DNA of 64,000 bases from NCBI GenBank assembly GCA_029204225.1, contig CM055095.1:53853944-53917943 (forward strand), given 5' to 3'. Made by a program: the position numbers and the translations under genes. Origin of the DNA: Diphasiastrum complanatum (Eukaryota; Streptophyta; Lycopodiopsida; Lycopodiales; Lycopodiaceae). Of the stretch, positions 47,601-57,183 are shown piece by piece (position 1 is the first letter of the stretch; each line of letters begins with the position of its first letter). The notes under the pieces are model-generated. The model was not told the DNA's origin. It saw nothing but the letters and a program-made list of their open reading frames with translations, and did no database searches.

Positions 47601-48903
47601 AGGTGGGACACATGGCACATGTTATACCGGCAGACAGGCAGGGCACACAGGGGGGGGCAGTGGCATACCTACCTATGTCGACATGATGGAGGAGGCTCTT
47701 GATAGAGGGCAGAGTGGTTCAGATGCCGGTCCCGCAGATGTTTGGATGCGTGCAGCACAGAGTCATGGCCGTTACTACGACAACACACCAGAGGAGGCAC
47801 CTGATGACTTTCATTGCACAGATTGGGAGGCCATGCAGGGTCTACAGGGTGCACATGATGAGGCACGGGATGAGGCTTGGGTTGATTCAGGGGTTGGTGC
47901 ACAAGATGATTCAGAGGTTGGTGCACAGGATGATTTAGAGGCTGGTGCACAGGATGAGTCCCAGAGCCCAGAGCATTTGTATTCGGATGCCCAGCTGGCT
48001 GACTTGGTTGCCACATTGGATTCAGAGGCCCAGTGGATGCCGAGTGTCAAGGCGCCCCCATCATCTCTTGCCAGCATGCCACACACAGAGTCCCAGCCAG
48101 AGCAGCCGCATGAGGTGCCTACAGTTCCTCCAGCTCCTCAGAGGGTGTATGTGCGTCGCACAGCTCCTCCAGTGCCACCGATGCCATTTAGGCCTGCAGC
48201 CCCTCCATCGCCGTCCACTTTTGCAGCACCAGGTCTCCATGGCAGGCCACCATCTGTGCCCAGGTTTTCTCTTGCAGCGCCCACATCCACAGTGGCTCCT
48301 CCAGTGGCAGCACCCACGTCACATCCTCCTCCTTTGGCAGCACCCAGGATGTACCAGTACCGGCCACCACAGCGCCCCTTTCAGTACATATCGCCACTGT
48401 ACTCGCCTCCTGCACAGCCAGTTCCTCCACCTGCAGCAGCCCCACGGGCACACACTCCACGAGCTCATCCTCCTTGCTCAGTTGCACAGGGAGTTCCCTC
48501 TTTTGCTTCCCTATCCCAGCCGGCCTCAGCTTGGGCCCAGCCTAGCCAGCCAGGTGATTTGCATGGGGGTGACGAGGCATTGACAGCTCCTCTTGTCCGC
48601 AAGAGACCAGGCAGGCCCAAGGGTGCACCGAATAAGAAAGTGCCAGGGAGGAGAGGACGACCATGCAGGGCTCCAGGTACAGGTAGAGGTGCAGTATCAC
48701 AGCCAGTTGGAGTAGATGTTGTTGGTTTGGCCTGCTTGGGGGCTGATGCGGAGGCTGATTGGGAGGATGAGGATGACGAGTCTTCCCCCTCGGATACACA
48801 GCCCATGCCAGTTCCAGACAGGCAGAGATATCGGCTGCGAGAGTCAGCTCGGGGCCCTGAGTTGTCTCCAGAGCATTCGTCTGAGTCAGAGCCAGAGCAT
48901 TGA
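44602..48903 (+). pseudogene. hAT-type transposase of element A (nearly intact)
   Basis: Exons 44602-46475, 46590-46932, 47026-47187 and 47290-48903 join in frame to 1330 residues, with one TAG at 45568-45570. BED-type finger: Cys33, Cys36, His50 (CRYCLVEF...GH). Then a long Pro/Ser linker, DGWTDVRRRPI (first catalytic Asp), VVTDNATNC (second Asp), TPCAAHDIDLL (CxxH), and RKPAPTRFAFDL. The next exon has RSIHSVAHMLHPLF. Exon 3 has CERNWSTW...RRRNRL, the hAT dimerisation region with the Glu. The tail of over 500 residues is acidic and Pro-rich, with AT-hook-like KRPGRPKGAPNKK and GRRGRP near the end. Homologous to but clearly diverged from C1/C2. If the TAG is bypassed or absent in other copies, the enzyme could be active. 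Confidence 0.88.
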
Positions 48904-49426
48904 TTGTGGCTCTGTTGTTTTAGTTTCAGTAGTTTGTCTCTAGCAGACAGTCTACCATTGTACTCAGATGATTTTTCACATTATATACAGTGTTTGGCCT
49001 ACATTATTTGCTGCACATTGTGCGTATGTCGCTCTGTACATGTGATGCTTTATTTTATGTTGAAGAATTCTATGTGCGTGTTTGAATCCTATTTTCATTT
49101 AATTTCGTTTGAAGTGAATGCTAGCTTCACATATATGCACCTACATCATGAGCACAACAATCACCCCTACACCCCAAACGACATTTCATAAACACATGTA
49201 ATACATCTGCATTTAAAAAAATTACAGACATTGCATCTTACATGATCAGGCTCGCGTTGCACAAAAAACAACTATGTATATATTCAACCGTTGTATCAGG
49301 ATAACATCACATATACTGTCATTTTTTTAAGCAGCCATCTAGCTATTTGCTGCACCATAAACTGCCGAAAACTACATAGCAACAGTCCGCCACATACAGC
49401 TGGACCTCATCTATTCTAAACATCCC
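48904..49426. other. Convergent 3' region of element A
   Basis: AT-richer spacer between the two convergent genes. The part from about 49177 is homologous to 53700-53850 in C2 and is probably the 3' UTR of the small gene. Confidence 0.5.
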
Positions 49427-49792
49427 TCACTGATCCTCCACCGACTCCTCGCCCTCGTCTGGTGCATTGTTTTGTCGCTCTTGCTCTGCCTCCCGGTTAG
49501 CCCGAGCTGCCTCCTGGTTAGCCCGACGTCTGGCCGCCCTTTCCCTGACCATGATGAGCTGCCGTCGTGTGAAATTCATTCCGATCTGCTCATCCAGATC
49601 CAGCTCGACAGCGGGGACAGGATCCACAGCGGGGGCGGGTGGCTCTGGTTCCGGATTTCTCTGTCGAGTCTGTCGCAGCATCTCTCGGATATCTGCCTCT
49701 TGCTTCCGATGCCTCTCGTTGTGCCTTCGGATATCTTCCTCAAGCTTTCTCCTGGCTTCGCCTTCGGGCTTCGGTGGTATGCGCTCAGCCAT
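49427..49792 (-). CDS. Small charged coiled-coil protein, second gene of element A
   Basis: A 121-residue frame from ATG 49790-49792 (MAERIP) to 49427; the frame is open further upstream to 49834, but MAERIP is conserved in the C2 copy. Residues ~10-45 form an Arg/Glu-rich predicted coiled coil (RRKLEEDIRRHNERHRKQ). A Pro/Glu linker follows, then IGMNFTRRQLIMVRERA (about residues 73-89), the best-conserved block, a second Arg/Ala/Glu helix and an acidic tail. No catalytic or zinc motif. Homologues lie at 53852-54262 (C2) and 34137-34377 (C1). Retention in three elements suggests a role in transposition or its control, or a captured host gene. I do not recognise the family. Confidence 0.6.
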   Translation of the reverse strand: MAERIPPKPEGEARRKLEEDIRRHNERHRKQEADIREMLRQTRQRNPEPEPPAPAVDPVPAVELDLDEQIGMNFTRRQLIMVRERAARRRANQEAARANREAEQERQNNAPDEGEESVEDQ

Positions 49793-50440
49793 CTCGATCG
49801 ACCTTCTCCTCACAACACCCTGATCCTTGAACACCCTCTCACAACACCCTGGCTCTCAAACAGCCTCTCACAGCCTGTCATCGGCTCTCGCTTGCTCTCT
49901 CACTGTCTATCACTAGCCCTCTCACAGCCTCTGAAAATGCCGACCACAATGGCATTGTGAGTGCCTATTATACCCACAGCCTGATCGGCCATGTGGATCC
50001 CCATCATCCCTCCATGTGCCTCTGTACCGGCCCCCATGTGATGCTCTCCTCTGTGTTGGTCTCCCATTGGGCCCATGGTCTGCGCACCCACAATGCCCAT
50101 GTGCCTCTGTACTTGCCCCCATGTGATGCTACCCCCCCTGTGTTGGTCTCCCATTGGCCCCTCGGTCCGCTCACTCGCAGTGCCCATGTGCCACTGCAAC
50201 AGTCCCCTGCATCATGTACTGTACCCTCTTTTTTTACACCCAGAACCCCATTTTTTTACTTTTTTTGTCCTTTTTTGGTAGTTAATATGCAAAAAAAAAT
50301 TACTAAAAATATATTAAAAAATAAAAAAAAATATTAAAAATGGTACCGCCCTGGTACCGCGGATCCTAGGGCGGTACCGTACGGGCGGTACCACTGATAT
50401 GGTATCGGCAGCACCATACCAGCGGTACCAGAGGGTACTA

Positions 50441-50442
<2 letters not shown>

Positions 50443-50477
<35 letters not shown>
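50443..50477. repeat. (TA)n tract between element A and C2
   Basis: About 17 TA units joining the right end of A (CTATG) to the left end of C2 (GATAAGGAAGCGG). Confidence 0.95.
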
Positions 50478-50479
<2 letters not shown>

Positions 50480-50918
50480 TAAGGAAGCGGGGGTTGGAGG
50501 CAGACGCACATCCCCGTTCGGACGTGGACGCCTCAGGGGTGCGTCCGCGTCCGGACGCATCCCCCCATTTTCAAATTTTTTTTTTTCAGAAAAAAAAAAA
50601 ATACAGGCCTTTGCCCTCGCTGTCCCACATCACCAAAGCGAAATAAAAACAATTTATGACTCCCCCCCCCTTGGAATTAATTATCAGAGGGTGTCTGGCA
50701 CCCACCTGCCCCCTCTTGTTAAAAAAATAGAAAAATGGTACCCAAAAGAATTTGCAACAGACCTAACCATTGCCCCCATGCCTCCCATGTCTGATATTTC
50801 TGTAGTCGGACACGAAAGAGCAACAATTTATATTTTTTGAGTCTCCAAAACTTGCGGCAGCAAGACGAAACATAGTGCGAAATGGAAGAAAGGATGGTGA
50901 GACGGAAAAAGGTTATAC

Positions 50919-52621
50919 CTGGCAGGGTCCAGCTCAGAACGCTGGAGAGACTCACCTATGCGGTCCATGAACTCGTAAATGAGGCCCATCGTGCACCCCT
51001 CACGATCAACGAGCCTCAGAACAGAGCAGATGGGGCGCGTGACGTCCATCAGCTGCTGCATATCCACCCAGAAATGCTCCATGAAGAGGATGTCGTGGAA
51101 GGCCAAGCCCTTTGGGGTCGTGGACAGGTCCATGGCGGTGAACTCTGCAGAAGTAGCCATGCGCCGCAAATCACCCTTGAGCTTGTGTAGCCGCTCAAGC
51201 ATGATGAACTCGAAGGCGAAGCGGGTGCGAGCGGGCTTCTTCAAGTCGAGCCTGCATTGGCAAACGGAATGAGAGGCACACATGAAACGAACCAAAAAAT
51301 AAGTAGCATCTTACCTGCTGAATGTGCGGAAAAGGGTAGTCATGCGGCGCTTGCCTGTGATGAAGTCCACAACTGCAAGTGCCCTCGTGAGAATCTCACT
51401 GACCCAAGGCAGGCGCCTGATGGAATGTAGGAGGAGGTCCAGTGAGTGTGCGGCACATGGAGTCCACACAATGGAGGGGTACTCTGCCATAAGAAGCTCC
51501 CCCATACCGCGACAGTTGGACGCATTGTCCGTCACAACCTTTCGCGATACGTTCACACGATCAGTTCACAGCTTGGAAACACATTGCAATCAATCGAAAA
51601 CTACGCAAAACTTTTGTATCAACATTAAGCATTAAATGACCAAGCAACTAATGAAAGAAAATTGTACCTGGACAATGCGCTGTGGCCCGACCTCCTCTAT
51701 CGCTGCGCGGATGATGCCATAAATGTACTCGGTCGAATGCACTCTCCCTGCCTCGGAGGCGTCGATGCTGATGGAACAGCTGTATCTATCCCAAGCCTCA
51801 TGTAGTGCGGCTAGTCTCTCTCTCTTTGACGGATGCAACCTGCTCCTGGAGCAAAGGTGCGTCGGTTGTGGGTGGTGTGTAGCCGGGCCCGCAGACTGCA
51901 ACTTTCAAGATAGCCTCTCGAAAGATGCGGGATGATGCCATGATAAAGGGGAGGTTCAGGTCATAGAACATTTGTGCTACCCCTCTCTGAAAGATCCCGG
52001 CATGGACATCTGTCTGGTGCCTCGGGATGTGGATGGCTGAGAGACTGTGGATGGACGATGCGGATCTGGAGGTGGTGGCATAGGTGTAGGTGCGGAAGCG
52101 GAGGATGTGGACGGACTGTGCAGATCTGACGGTGATGGCACAGGCGTAGGTGCAACAGTGGAGGCTGTGGATCCATGGGGAGTATTGGCGGAGGGGGTAC
52201 GGGTGGCTGTGGCGGAGGTGGTGGCGGTGGCGGGTGCGGATGTGCGGTGGGGGTGGGGGACAAGGTACCTATGTAGAAGTTGCTACTCAAGTCAATGTTG
52301 GAAAAAGTGAGGTGCAAAAATAGCTTCGCAGAGCAGGGGCGGTGGCAGTGGGTGCACCAATGGAAACAGAGTCCGCGGCATCTGTGGACGGCTCGCTGGG
52401 CTTAGCACCTGGCTCAACATATGCCTCGAGAATGCGAGCCCTCTCCGCAGAGGGGATGACCATACAAACGCCGATCCTGCAGCGCCCCCCCGTGGGTCGG
52501 ACTCGCAATCACCCCAAATGTGCTCGAACCTGAGAGGCGTTCCCTGTGAACTGCTTTCGACAAAAAGGGCAACGCCACTTTTTGTCGAGCATCAACTCCA
52601 CCTCATCCCAAACGGGACAAC
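50919..52621 (-). pseudogene. C2 transposase, 3'-truncated
   Basis: Three exons homologous to C1 exons 1-3: about 52621-51668, 51538-51315 and 51251-50919. BED finger CPFCRKQF is present but with a stop soon after (AHLG, TGA). VVTDNASNC and PCAAHSLDLL are present. The DGWTD block with the first catalytic Asp is deleted, whereas the linker missing in C1 (KRERLAALHEAWDRYSCSIS) is kept. Low-complexity region (52000-52280) differs in length. Lacks exons 4-7, so no dimerisation domain. Exon 3 keeps the CAGG acceptor that C1 has lost. Confidence 0.85.
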
Positions 52622-53058
52622 TGAAGGCTTGTATACTCTTCATCATCATCAGAATCTTGCTCAATAGTATATTTGATATCCTTCTTTTGGCTGTTTGTTA
52701 GCTCGCGCGGTTGCTGAGAGTGGCGTTGGCGACGATCCATGGCTCTCTCTCTCTCTCTCTCTGACATTAATTTGTTATGAATGTCATTTAAAGCTTCCCC
52801 CCATTGTGGAGATGTTAAGAATTGAGTTGTGTCAGCTAACACCCACAATTTGGTGGCACAAGACCCTTGTGCTGTTTGTTGAGTTGCTAAGTAACCAAAC
52901 AAAATGTCAACTTTTTTGCGTGTTTTGAGGTGCTTGTGTGGTGTGCATACTCGATTCCATAGCTTGAGGAAAACAATTGCAACAAAACTGCTGCTCACAA
53001 TTTTAAACTCCAAGGTAATCCTTTGGAACTTCGATATAAGTGACAGAATTTTGCACAC
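52603..53058 (-). CDS. Unrecognised open frame inside C2
   Basis: A 151-codon minus-strand frame that ends inside the BED region of the C2 transposase. Its C-terminal half is hydrophilic (RERERAMDRRQRHSQQ, then EQDSDDDEEY), partly from a (CT)n microsatellite read as Arg-Glu. It has no counterpart in C1, where CT-rich leader directly precedes the BED finger. It may be captured host or other transposon sequence placed between the small gene and the transposase. No motif recognised; could be non-coding. Confidence 0.25.
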   Translation of the reverse strand: MCKILSLISKFQRITLEFKIVSSSFVAIVFLKLWNRVCTPHKHLKTRKKVDILFGYLATQQTAQGSCATKLWVLADTTQFLTSPQWGEALNDIHNKLMSERERERAMDRRQRHSQQPRELTNSQKKDIKYTIEQDSDDDEEYTSLQLSRLG

Positions 53059-53690
53059 ACATGTGCTTGATTATGTACATGTACTGAGGCTGCTTGGTAT
53101 ATGACAGGGACGGTGTAAGTGAAAGTCAGTTTTAACATGTTCTGCAAATAGTTCTTTAGGCAATGAAGAAGCTCAGCTTCTGTACTTACTTGCTATTTTT
53201 GCTATTGAAAACATCTAAGTGAGGTCTCAATAGTCTGAGAATGGTGTTGATTGGGCCCATGCAAGAGAACTCCTCACAAAGGACACTGCCTTTGGTAAGG
53301 TTGAAAAGAAGGGACGTACTGTAGTGAGCATTCATGTCTCCCAGAAACTTGTGGTCTTGAGCGGTTGGGGTTGAAGCATGTCAATGCCCAAGATAGCATG
53401 GGACACCATTACACGACATTTTGATGGGATGGAGCTTGAATTTGTTGATCCAAAGTTCTGGTGTGTGTCCCAGGGTTTAACGAGATAGCTTCAATTTAAG
53501 TATAGGACAAAATTGTAGCAAGGATTGAAGAAGAAAAGAACGATTTCGTGTTCCGAAGCTACCAGACAAGCTACTACTGTATTTCAGTCTTATTTTTTAC
53601 TTACTCATGGAAGCTAGCCAAAGAAGAAGAGTAACCCTAAACCCTTTTTCCCTCCTGGTTTCTGACAGATTTCACATGCCCATGCCCACC
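53059..53690. other. Extra DNA in C2 without recognised gene
   Basis: Continues the segment absent from C1. AT-richer than the transposase parts. No exon or repeat recognised. Confidence 0.35.
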
Positions 53691-53851
53691 ATAATTGAGA
53701 TAAAATATAACATTTCATAAACACGTACATTACATTGCATTTAAAAAATACAGAGATTGCGTCTCACAAAACCAGGCGCGTGTTGCACAAAAACACACAC
53801 TGTATACTGCCAAAAATTACATAGAAATAGTCCGCCACATACGGCTGGACC

Positions 53852-54262
53852 TTATCTAGTCCTAGCATTCCTACGAATCCTCGAGTGACTCCTCGCCCTG
53901 GTCAGGTGCATTGTTCTGTCGCTCTCGCTCTGCCTTCTGGTTAGCCCGACGAATTCGCACCCTTTCCCTGACCATGGCCAGTTGCTGTGTAGTGAAGTTA
54001 ATCCCAATCCGCTTCCCTGGACAGCGGGGGTGGGGATCTGCAGCTTTGGGTGTCTCTGCCGAGTCTGTCGCTGCATCTCTGCAAATTCCGCCTCGAACTC
54101 GTTGTGCCTGCAGATATCTTCCTTGAGCTTCGCCCTCTGCACACAAAGCAGCCCGTCAAGCTATATACCACGATGGAAATATGAAAAACACAGAACAAGC
54201 CTAAATTGCATGCGAACAGATAGAAAGCAAACGCTCACGTCAACTGGTATGCGCTCTGCCAT
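53852..54262 (-). pseudogene. C2 copy of small coiled-coil gene, with an intron
   Basis: ATG 54260-54262 (MAERIPVD, eight codons) is followed by a 102-bp GT-AG interval (54238-54137, GTGAGC...TGTGCAG). Then AKLKEDICRHNE, MQRQTRQRHP and, after a frameshift near 54015, RIGINFTTQQLAMVRERV and RRANQ. It ends in an acidic tail at about 53872. The copy in element A has no interruption here. The downstream ~150 bp also match the 3' region of the copy in A. The frameshift makes it a pseudogene. Confidence 0.7.
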
Positions 54263-54298
54263 CTCGATTGGCGTCCGGGTACCGCAGGGTTCTGTGAC

Positions 54299-54330
54299 TC
54301 TCTCTCTCTCTCTCACACAACACAAAAATC

Positions 54331-54374
<44 letters not shown>

Positions 54375-54462
54375 CTATACCCTAAACCCAAGCACACACC
54401 CTAATCTATTCCTCACACATGCACACAAATCAGAACACACGCACACACCCACATGTACACCT

Positions 54463-54522
<60 letters not shown>
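54299..54522 (+). repeat. (CT)n microsatellites in the C2 leader
   Basis: CT runs at 54299-54314, 54335-54371 and 54470-54522. The corresponding C1 region (43645-43680, 43920-43952) is also CT-rich, with a shared CCTAAACCCAAGCAC block between. Confidence 0.9.
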
Positions 54523-54526
<4 letters not shown>

Positions 54527-54926
54527 GTAGAGGGTCTCTTGTAGATCGAGTTTGGGGTCCGCGGCCTGTTTTTTGTCTTTTTTTTTTTTGCGTCCGGGTC
54601 CCGGACGTGTGCCTGGGACCCAGACGTGTTTGCGCCCGGACGCTGTCTAGCCCCCAAAGAAATAAAAAATGGGCGCTCCTGACCCCGCGCTCGGGGGTCG
54701 AACGCGGACGAAATGGCCGCGCCTGGCTCGGACCCTCATGTCTTATATATATATTCTTATATATCTATATATATATCATAGATCCAGCGGTACCAGGATC
54801 CGTGGATCCCGATACCGCGGATCCATACTGCTACCGCAAATGCATACTGATCCGAGGTACCATAATATATAATATATATTTTTTTAATATTTTTTTTAAT
54901 TTTAAAAAAAAATAAAATAAAATCAA

Positions 54927-55492
54927 GTGGGCAATATGGGTATCAGCTTGAAGCTGTTGATGAGAGCAGTGCATTTATACAGGTTGCCGGTTCTGACGAG
55001 AGCGAACAGCCAAAGGACCAAGGGGATGCAAAACACCAAAAAGTGTGTTTTCGCTCAGGGAGTCAAACCCCAAATCATGAAGAGGCCTTACCGTCGGGGG
55101 GCTCAGGGAGTCAGCCCCCGGACCCCGCCGTTGGAGGGGCTCTGCCCCCCAAACCCCCTGCCGGGGGGCTACCGCCCCCCGGACCCCCTGTTTCTCGGGG
55201 GGCTACCACCCCCCGAACCCCCCAAGACTTGCTGCTATATAGAAACTGTAATCTAGCCATCTCATAACCATCATGGTCTCACAGTAGACCCTATACTAAC
55301 AACCGTGCTCAGTAATGGCTTCTCCTCATAACGGGGGCCTTACAGATCTGAGCTCACGATTAATTAGTGACTACTAAACTGAGAGGTGCATTATTTAGTT
55401 GTCTAACACAATTTGTAGCTGAAAGCATCGGCAACCTGCATAAATGCATTGCTCTCGTCAAGAGCTTCAAGCTGATACCCATATTGCCCACT
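54927..55492. mobile_element. Nested 566-bp element with ~63-bp inverted repeats
   Basis: The left arm (54927-54989, AGTGGGCAATATGGGTATC...) and right arm (55430-55492) are near-perfect reverse complements over ~63 bp. A relative of the right arm lies at about 31443-31505 inside another non-autonomous element, so this is a dispersed family. The interior has only short frames plus a GC-rich hairpin array. No target duplication identified. Confidence 0.7.
55094..55223. repeat. Array of G-run/C-run hairpins
   Basis: Four successive G4-6...C4-6 inverted pairs, e.g. CGGGGGGCTACCACCCCCCG (55196-55215) and CCGGGGGGCTACCGCCCCCC (55161-55180). They could form stable hairpins or G-quadruplexes. A similar G/C hairpin lies at 31253-31277. 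Confidence 0.85.
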
Positions 55493-55631
55493 AAATTTTA
55501 AAAAAAAAATGAAATTAATTTTAAAAAAAAAAAATTAAAAAATGGTGCCGCCCTGGTACCGCGGATTTTTGGGCGGCACCATAATGGCGGTACCACCATT
55601 ATGGTACCGCGGTACCATAATGGCCACTATG

Positions 55632-55665
<34 letters not shown>

Positions 55666-55672
55666 ATATATC
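55632..55672. repeat. (TA)n / (TGTA)n tract right of element B
   Basis: Ten TA units, then three GTAT-type units, directly beside the B terminus. Confidence 0.9.
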
Positions 55673-56499
55673 TTTTGCATGGCAAAGTACAACCATGTGG
55701 TCATTTGTGCAAGTTTTGGAGGTGATTTTAGTTTTTTACCACCTATATTGCTTGTAAATTTTTATAGTAGCATTGGATAACATGTATTGACATCAAGTGC
55801 CTACTTTGTGGAGGTATTTTCACACTTTTATTGCTCCTTTTGGACATTAATTTTACGACATATGTTGACAACCTTAATTGCAATCTAGTGCCTATTTTTG
55901 GTGGGTTTCTATAGTGATTTTAGTTCGTATATGGCATAGAACCCACGGTTCTCAGAACCGTGGGTCCTGGGTGAAAACCGTGGTACGGTTCCTGTAGTTA
56001 TTTAATTGTTTTTGTGATGAGGCATACGTCTATCGAGTTCATATTTTTCTTCCTTTAGTTCTGTCAGATGTATTTGATGTTCTTGAAGTTTTGTTAGAGA
56101 TTCATATTCTTATAGCAGTTGGAATACATGCCAATTTTTTTATTGGTTCTATAACATTATGTAATTCATTACGCTACTTTTTTGATATGCTATCTATCGT
56201 TTTTTGAATTATTGCGATGTTTTGTGTGGTGCTATTTGTGCTGCTATCTCTTCCATGTTTAATGATGTTCTTGAGCTCTTGCAGTTATCCCTTCTTCCTT
56301 TGATGATATGCTTGTCACTTCATCTTCTTTTACTACCAATTCACATGATTGCATTGAATAGGCACAACATCACTCAAAAATACTTTCAAAATTAATATAA
56401 AATTTTTCTTGATTGCCATAGAATATGAATCCAGTGGGGGTGAAGATTTTTTGTACAATTATCTTTTAGAAACTCTTATTGAAATTTTTTTTTACCCAT
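55673..56499. other. Non-coding stretch with one palindrome
   Basis: 55941-55965 is a perfect 12-bp-arm palindrome (ACCCACGGTTCT, C, complement), possibly part of a small foldback element. No gene recognised. Lies inside the gypsy shell. Confidence 0.45.
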
Positions 56500-56815
56500 T
56501 ATGGACCTTTTTAGATTTTAGAGAAACTTAGCTCTGTCATTTATCGCTTGCAACTTCTTGATGCTACTAAAGCTTGTGAGATTTTCCATGTCAGTTTTCA
56601 TAGATTTTCCATTTTTCCTTGTTAATTGTATGATCCCAATCTCCCTATTGATCTTGAGGCTTTTCCGTTCCATTTTGTTGTCATATCACAAGTTCAGTTT
56701 AACAATGACATTGCTGAAGAGTTGTGCAATTTTTGATATAATGGGATGATTGTCCTATTGATGAAGCCACTTGGGAATCTTTGGATGTGTTTAAACATAC
56801 TCCTCCATAAGAGCA
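56500..56815 (+). pseudogene. Gypsy integrase tail and chromodomain remnant
   Basis: The frame gives HYGPF, stop, ILEKLSSVIYRLQLLDATKA and FHVSF, the GPF/Y region of gypsy integrases. It continues to NNDIAEELCNF and, after a one-base shift, DEATWESL, the end of a chromodomain. Such modules steer integration to heterochromatin. It is followed 370 bp later by a polypurine tract and LTR in the same orientation. No other gag-pol remains within the shell, so most of the coding region was lost. Confidence 0.65.
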
Positions 56816-57183
56816 AGCTAGTGTTCATGCTACTGTCAAAGAACGACCTGTACCTCTTGATGATATGTCTATTTTAAATATCGTTCAATGAAAACATCAT
56901 CAAGATATGTTCAATGAAGGAAATGAAAAGCCTAACAGCTGCGCCTTGTTGAACTCGCAACAAGGTTTGAGGAACAAATTCTTTGTGCAAAAGTGTAAGC
57001 TATCACAAGAGTAAAAGTGGTTTATTGCGGCTATAGGGACTTGGCTTTTAATAGTCACCACTGGTATGAGATTCATAACTAGGAAAGAAAACTACAAACA
57101 ACGGTGCAAAAGTAGCTTCAGTAGTTAAAACATCAGTGAACTCTCACCAATGTTTCAGGCCTCACATTATGGCAATGTTTTCT

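Larger units (their letters stand above)
44231..50442 (+). mobile_element. Element A: 6.2-kb hAT-like transposon with GGTACCGCGG ends
   Basis: The left end CATAGGTCCCGCGG and the reverse complement of the right end CATAGTACCC start alike. Both lie directly in (TA)n, so the 8-bp duplication expected for hAT would be ATATATAT and cannot be told from the repeat. Subterminal arrays of GGTACCGCGG occur at 44238-44322 and 50341-50436. Inside are a four-exon plus-strand transposase (44602-48903) and a small minus-strand gene (49427-49792), convergent. Apart from one stop codon it appears complete, so it may be a recently active autonomous element. Confidence 0.8.
50480..54745 (-). mobile_element. 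Element C2: deleted relative of C1
   Basis: The left end TAAGGAAGCGGGGGTTGG and the reverse complement of the right end TAAGACATGAGGGTCCGAG are similar. Both are adjacent to TA-rich tracts, with GGACGCGTCC-like motifs inside each end. It contains 5' and middle exons of the C-type transposase, an unrecognised open frame (52603-53058), and a copy of the small gene. The transposase 3' exons are gone: left-end sequence joins intron sequence at about 50840. Non-autonomous. Confidence 0.65.
54777..55631. mobile_element. Element B: 855-bp non-autonomous relative of A
   Basis: Starts CATAGATCC and ends CACTATG, like element A, and lies between TA-rich tracts. GGTACC/CCGCGG-type units cluster at 54783-54860 and 55553-55616. 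No transposase. Its centre is filled by another inverted-repeat element (54927-55492). Likely mobilised by a transposase of element A type. Confidence 0.7.

Noticed and set aside
27060-56815. One gypsy element split between 27.6 kb and 56.5 kb
   Set aside because: Both fragments contain their own version of the GPF/Y segment, so they overlap and cannot be two halves of one copy.
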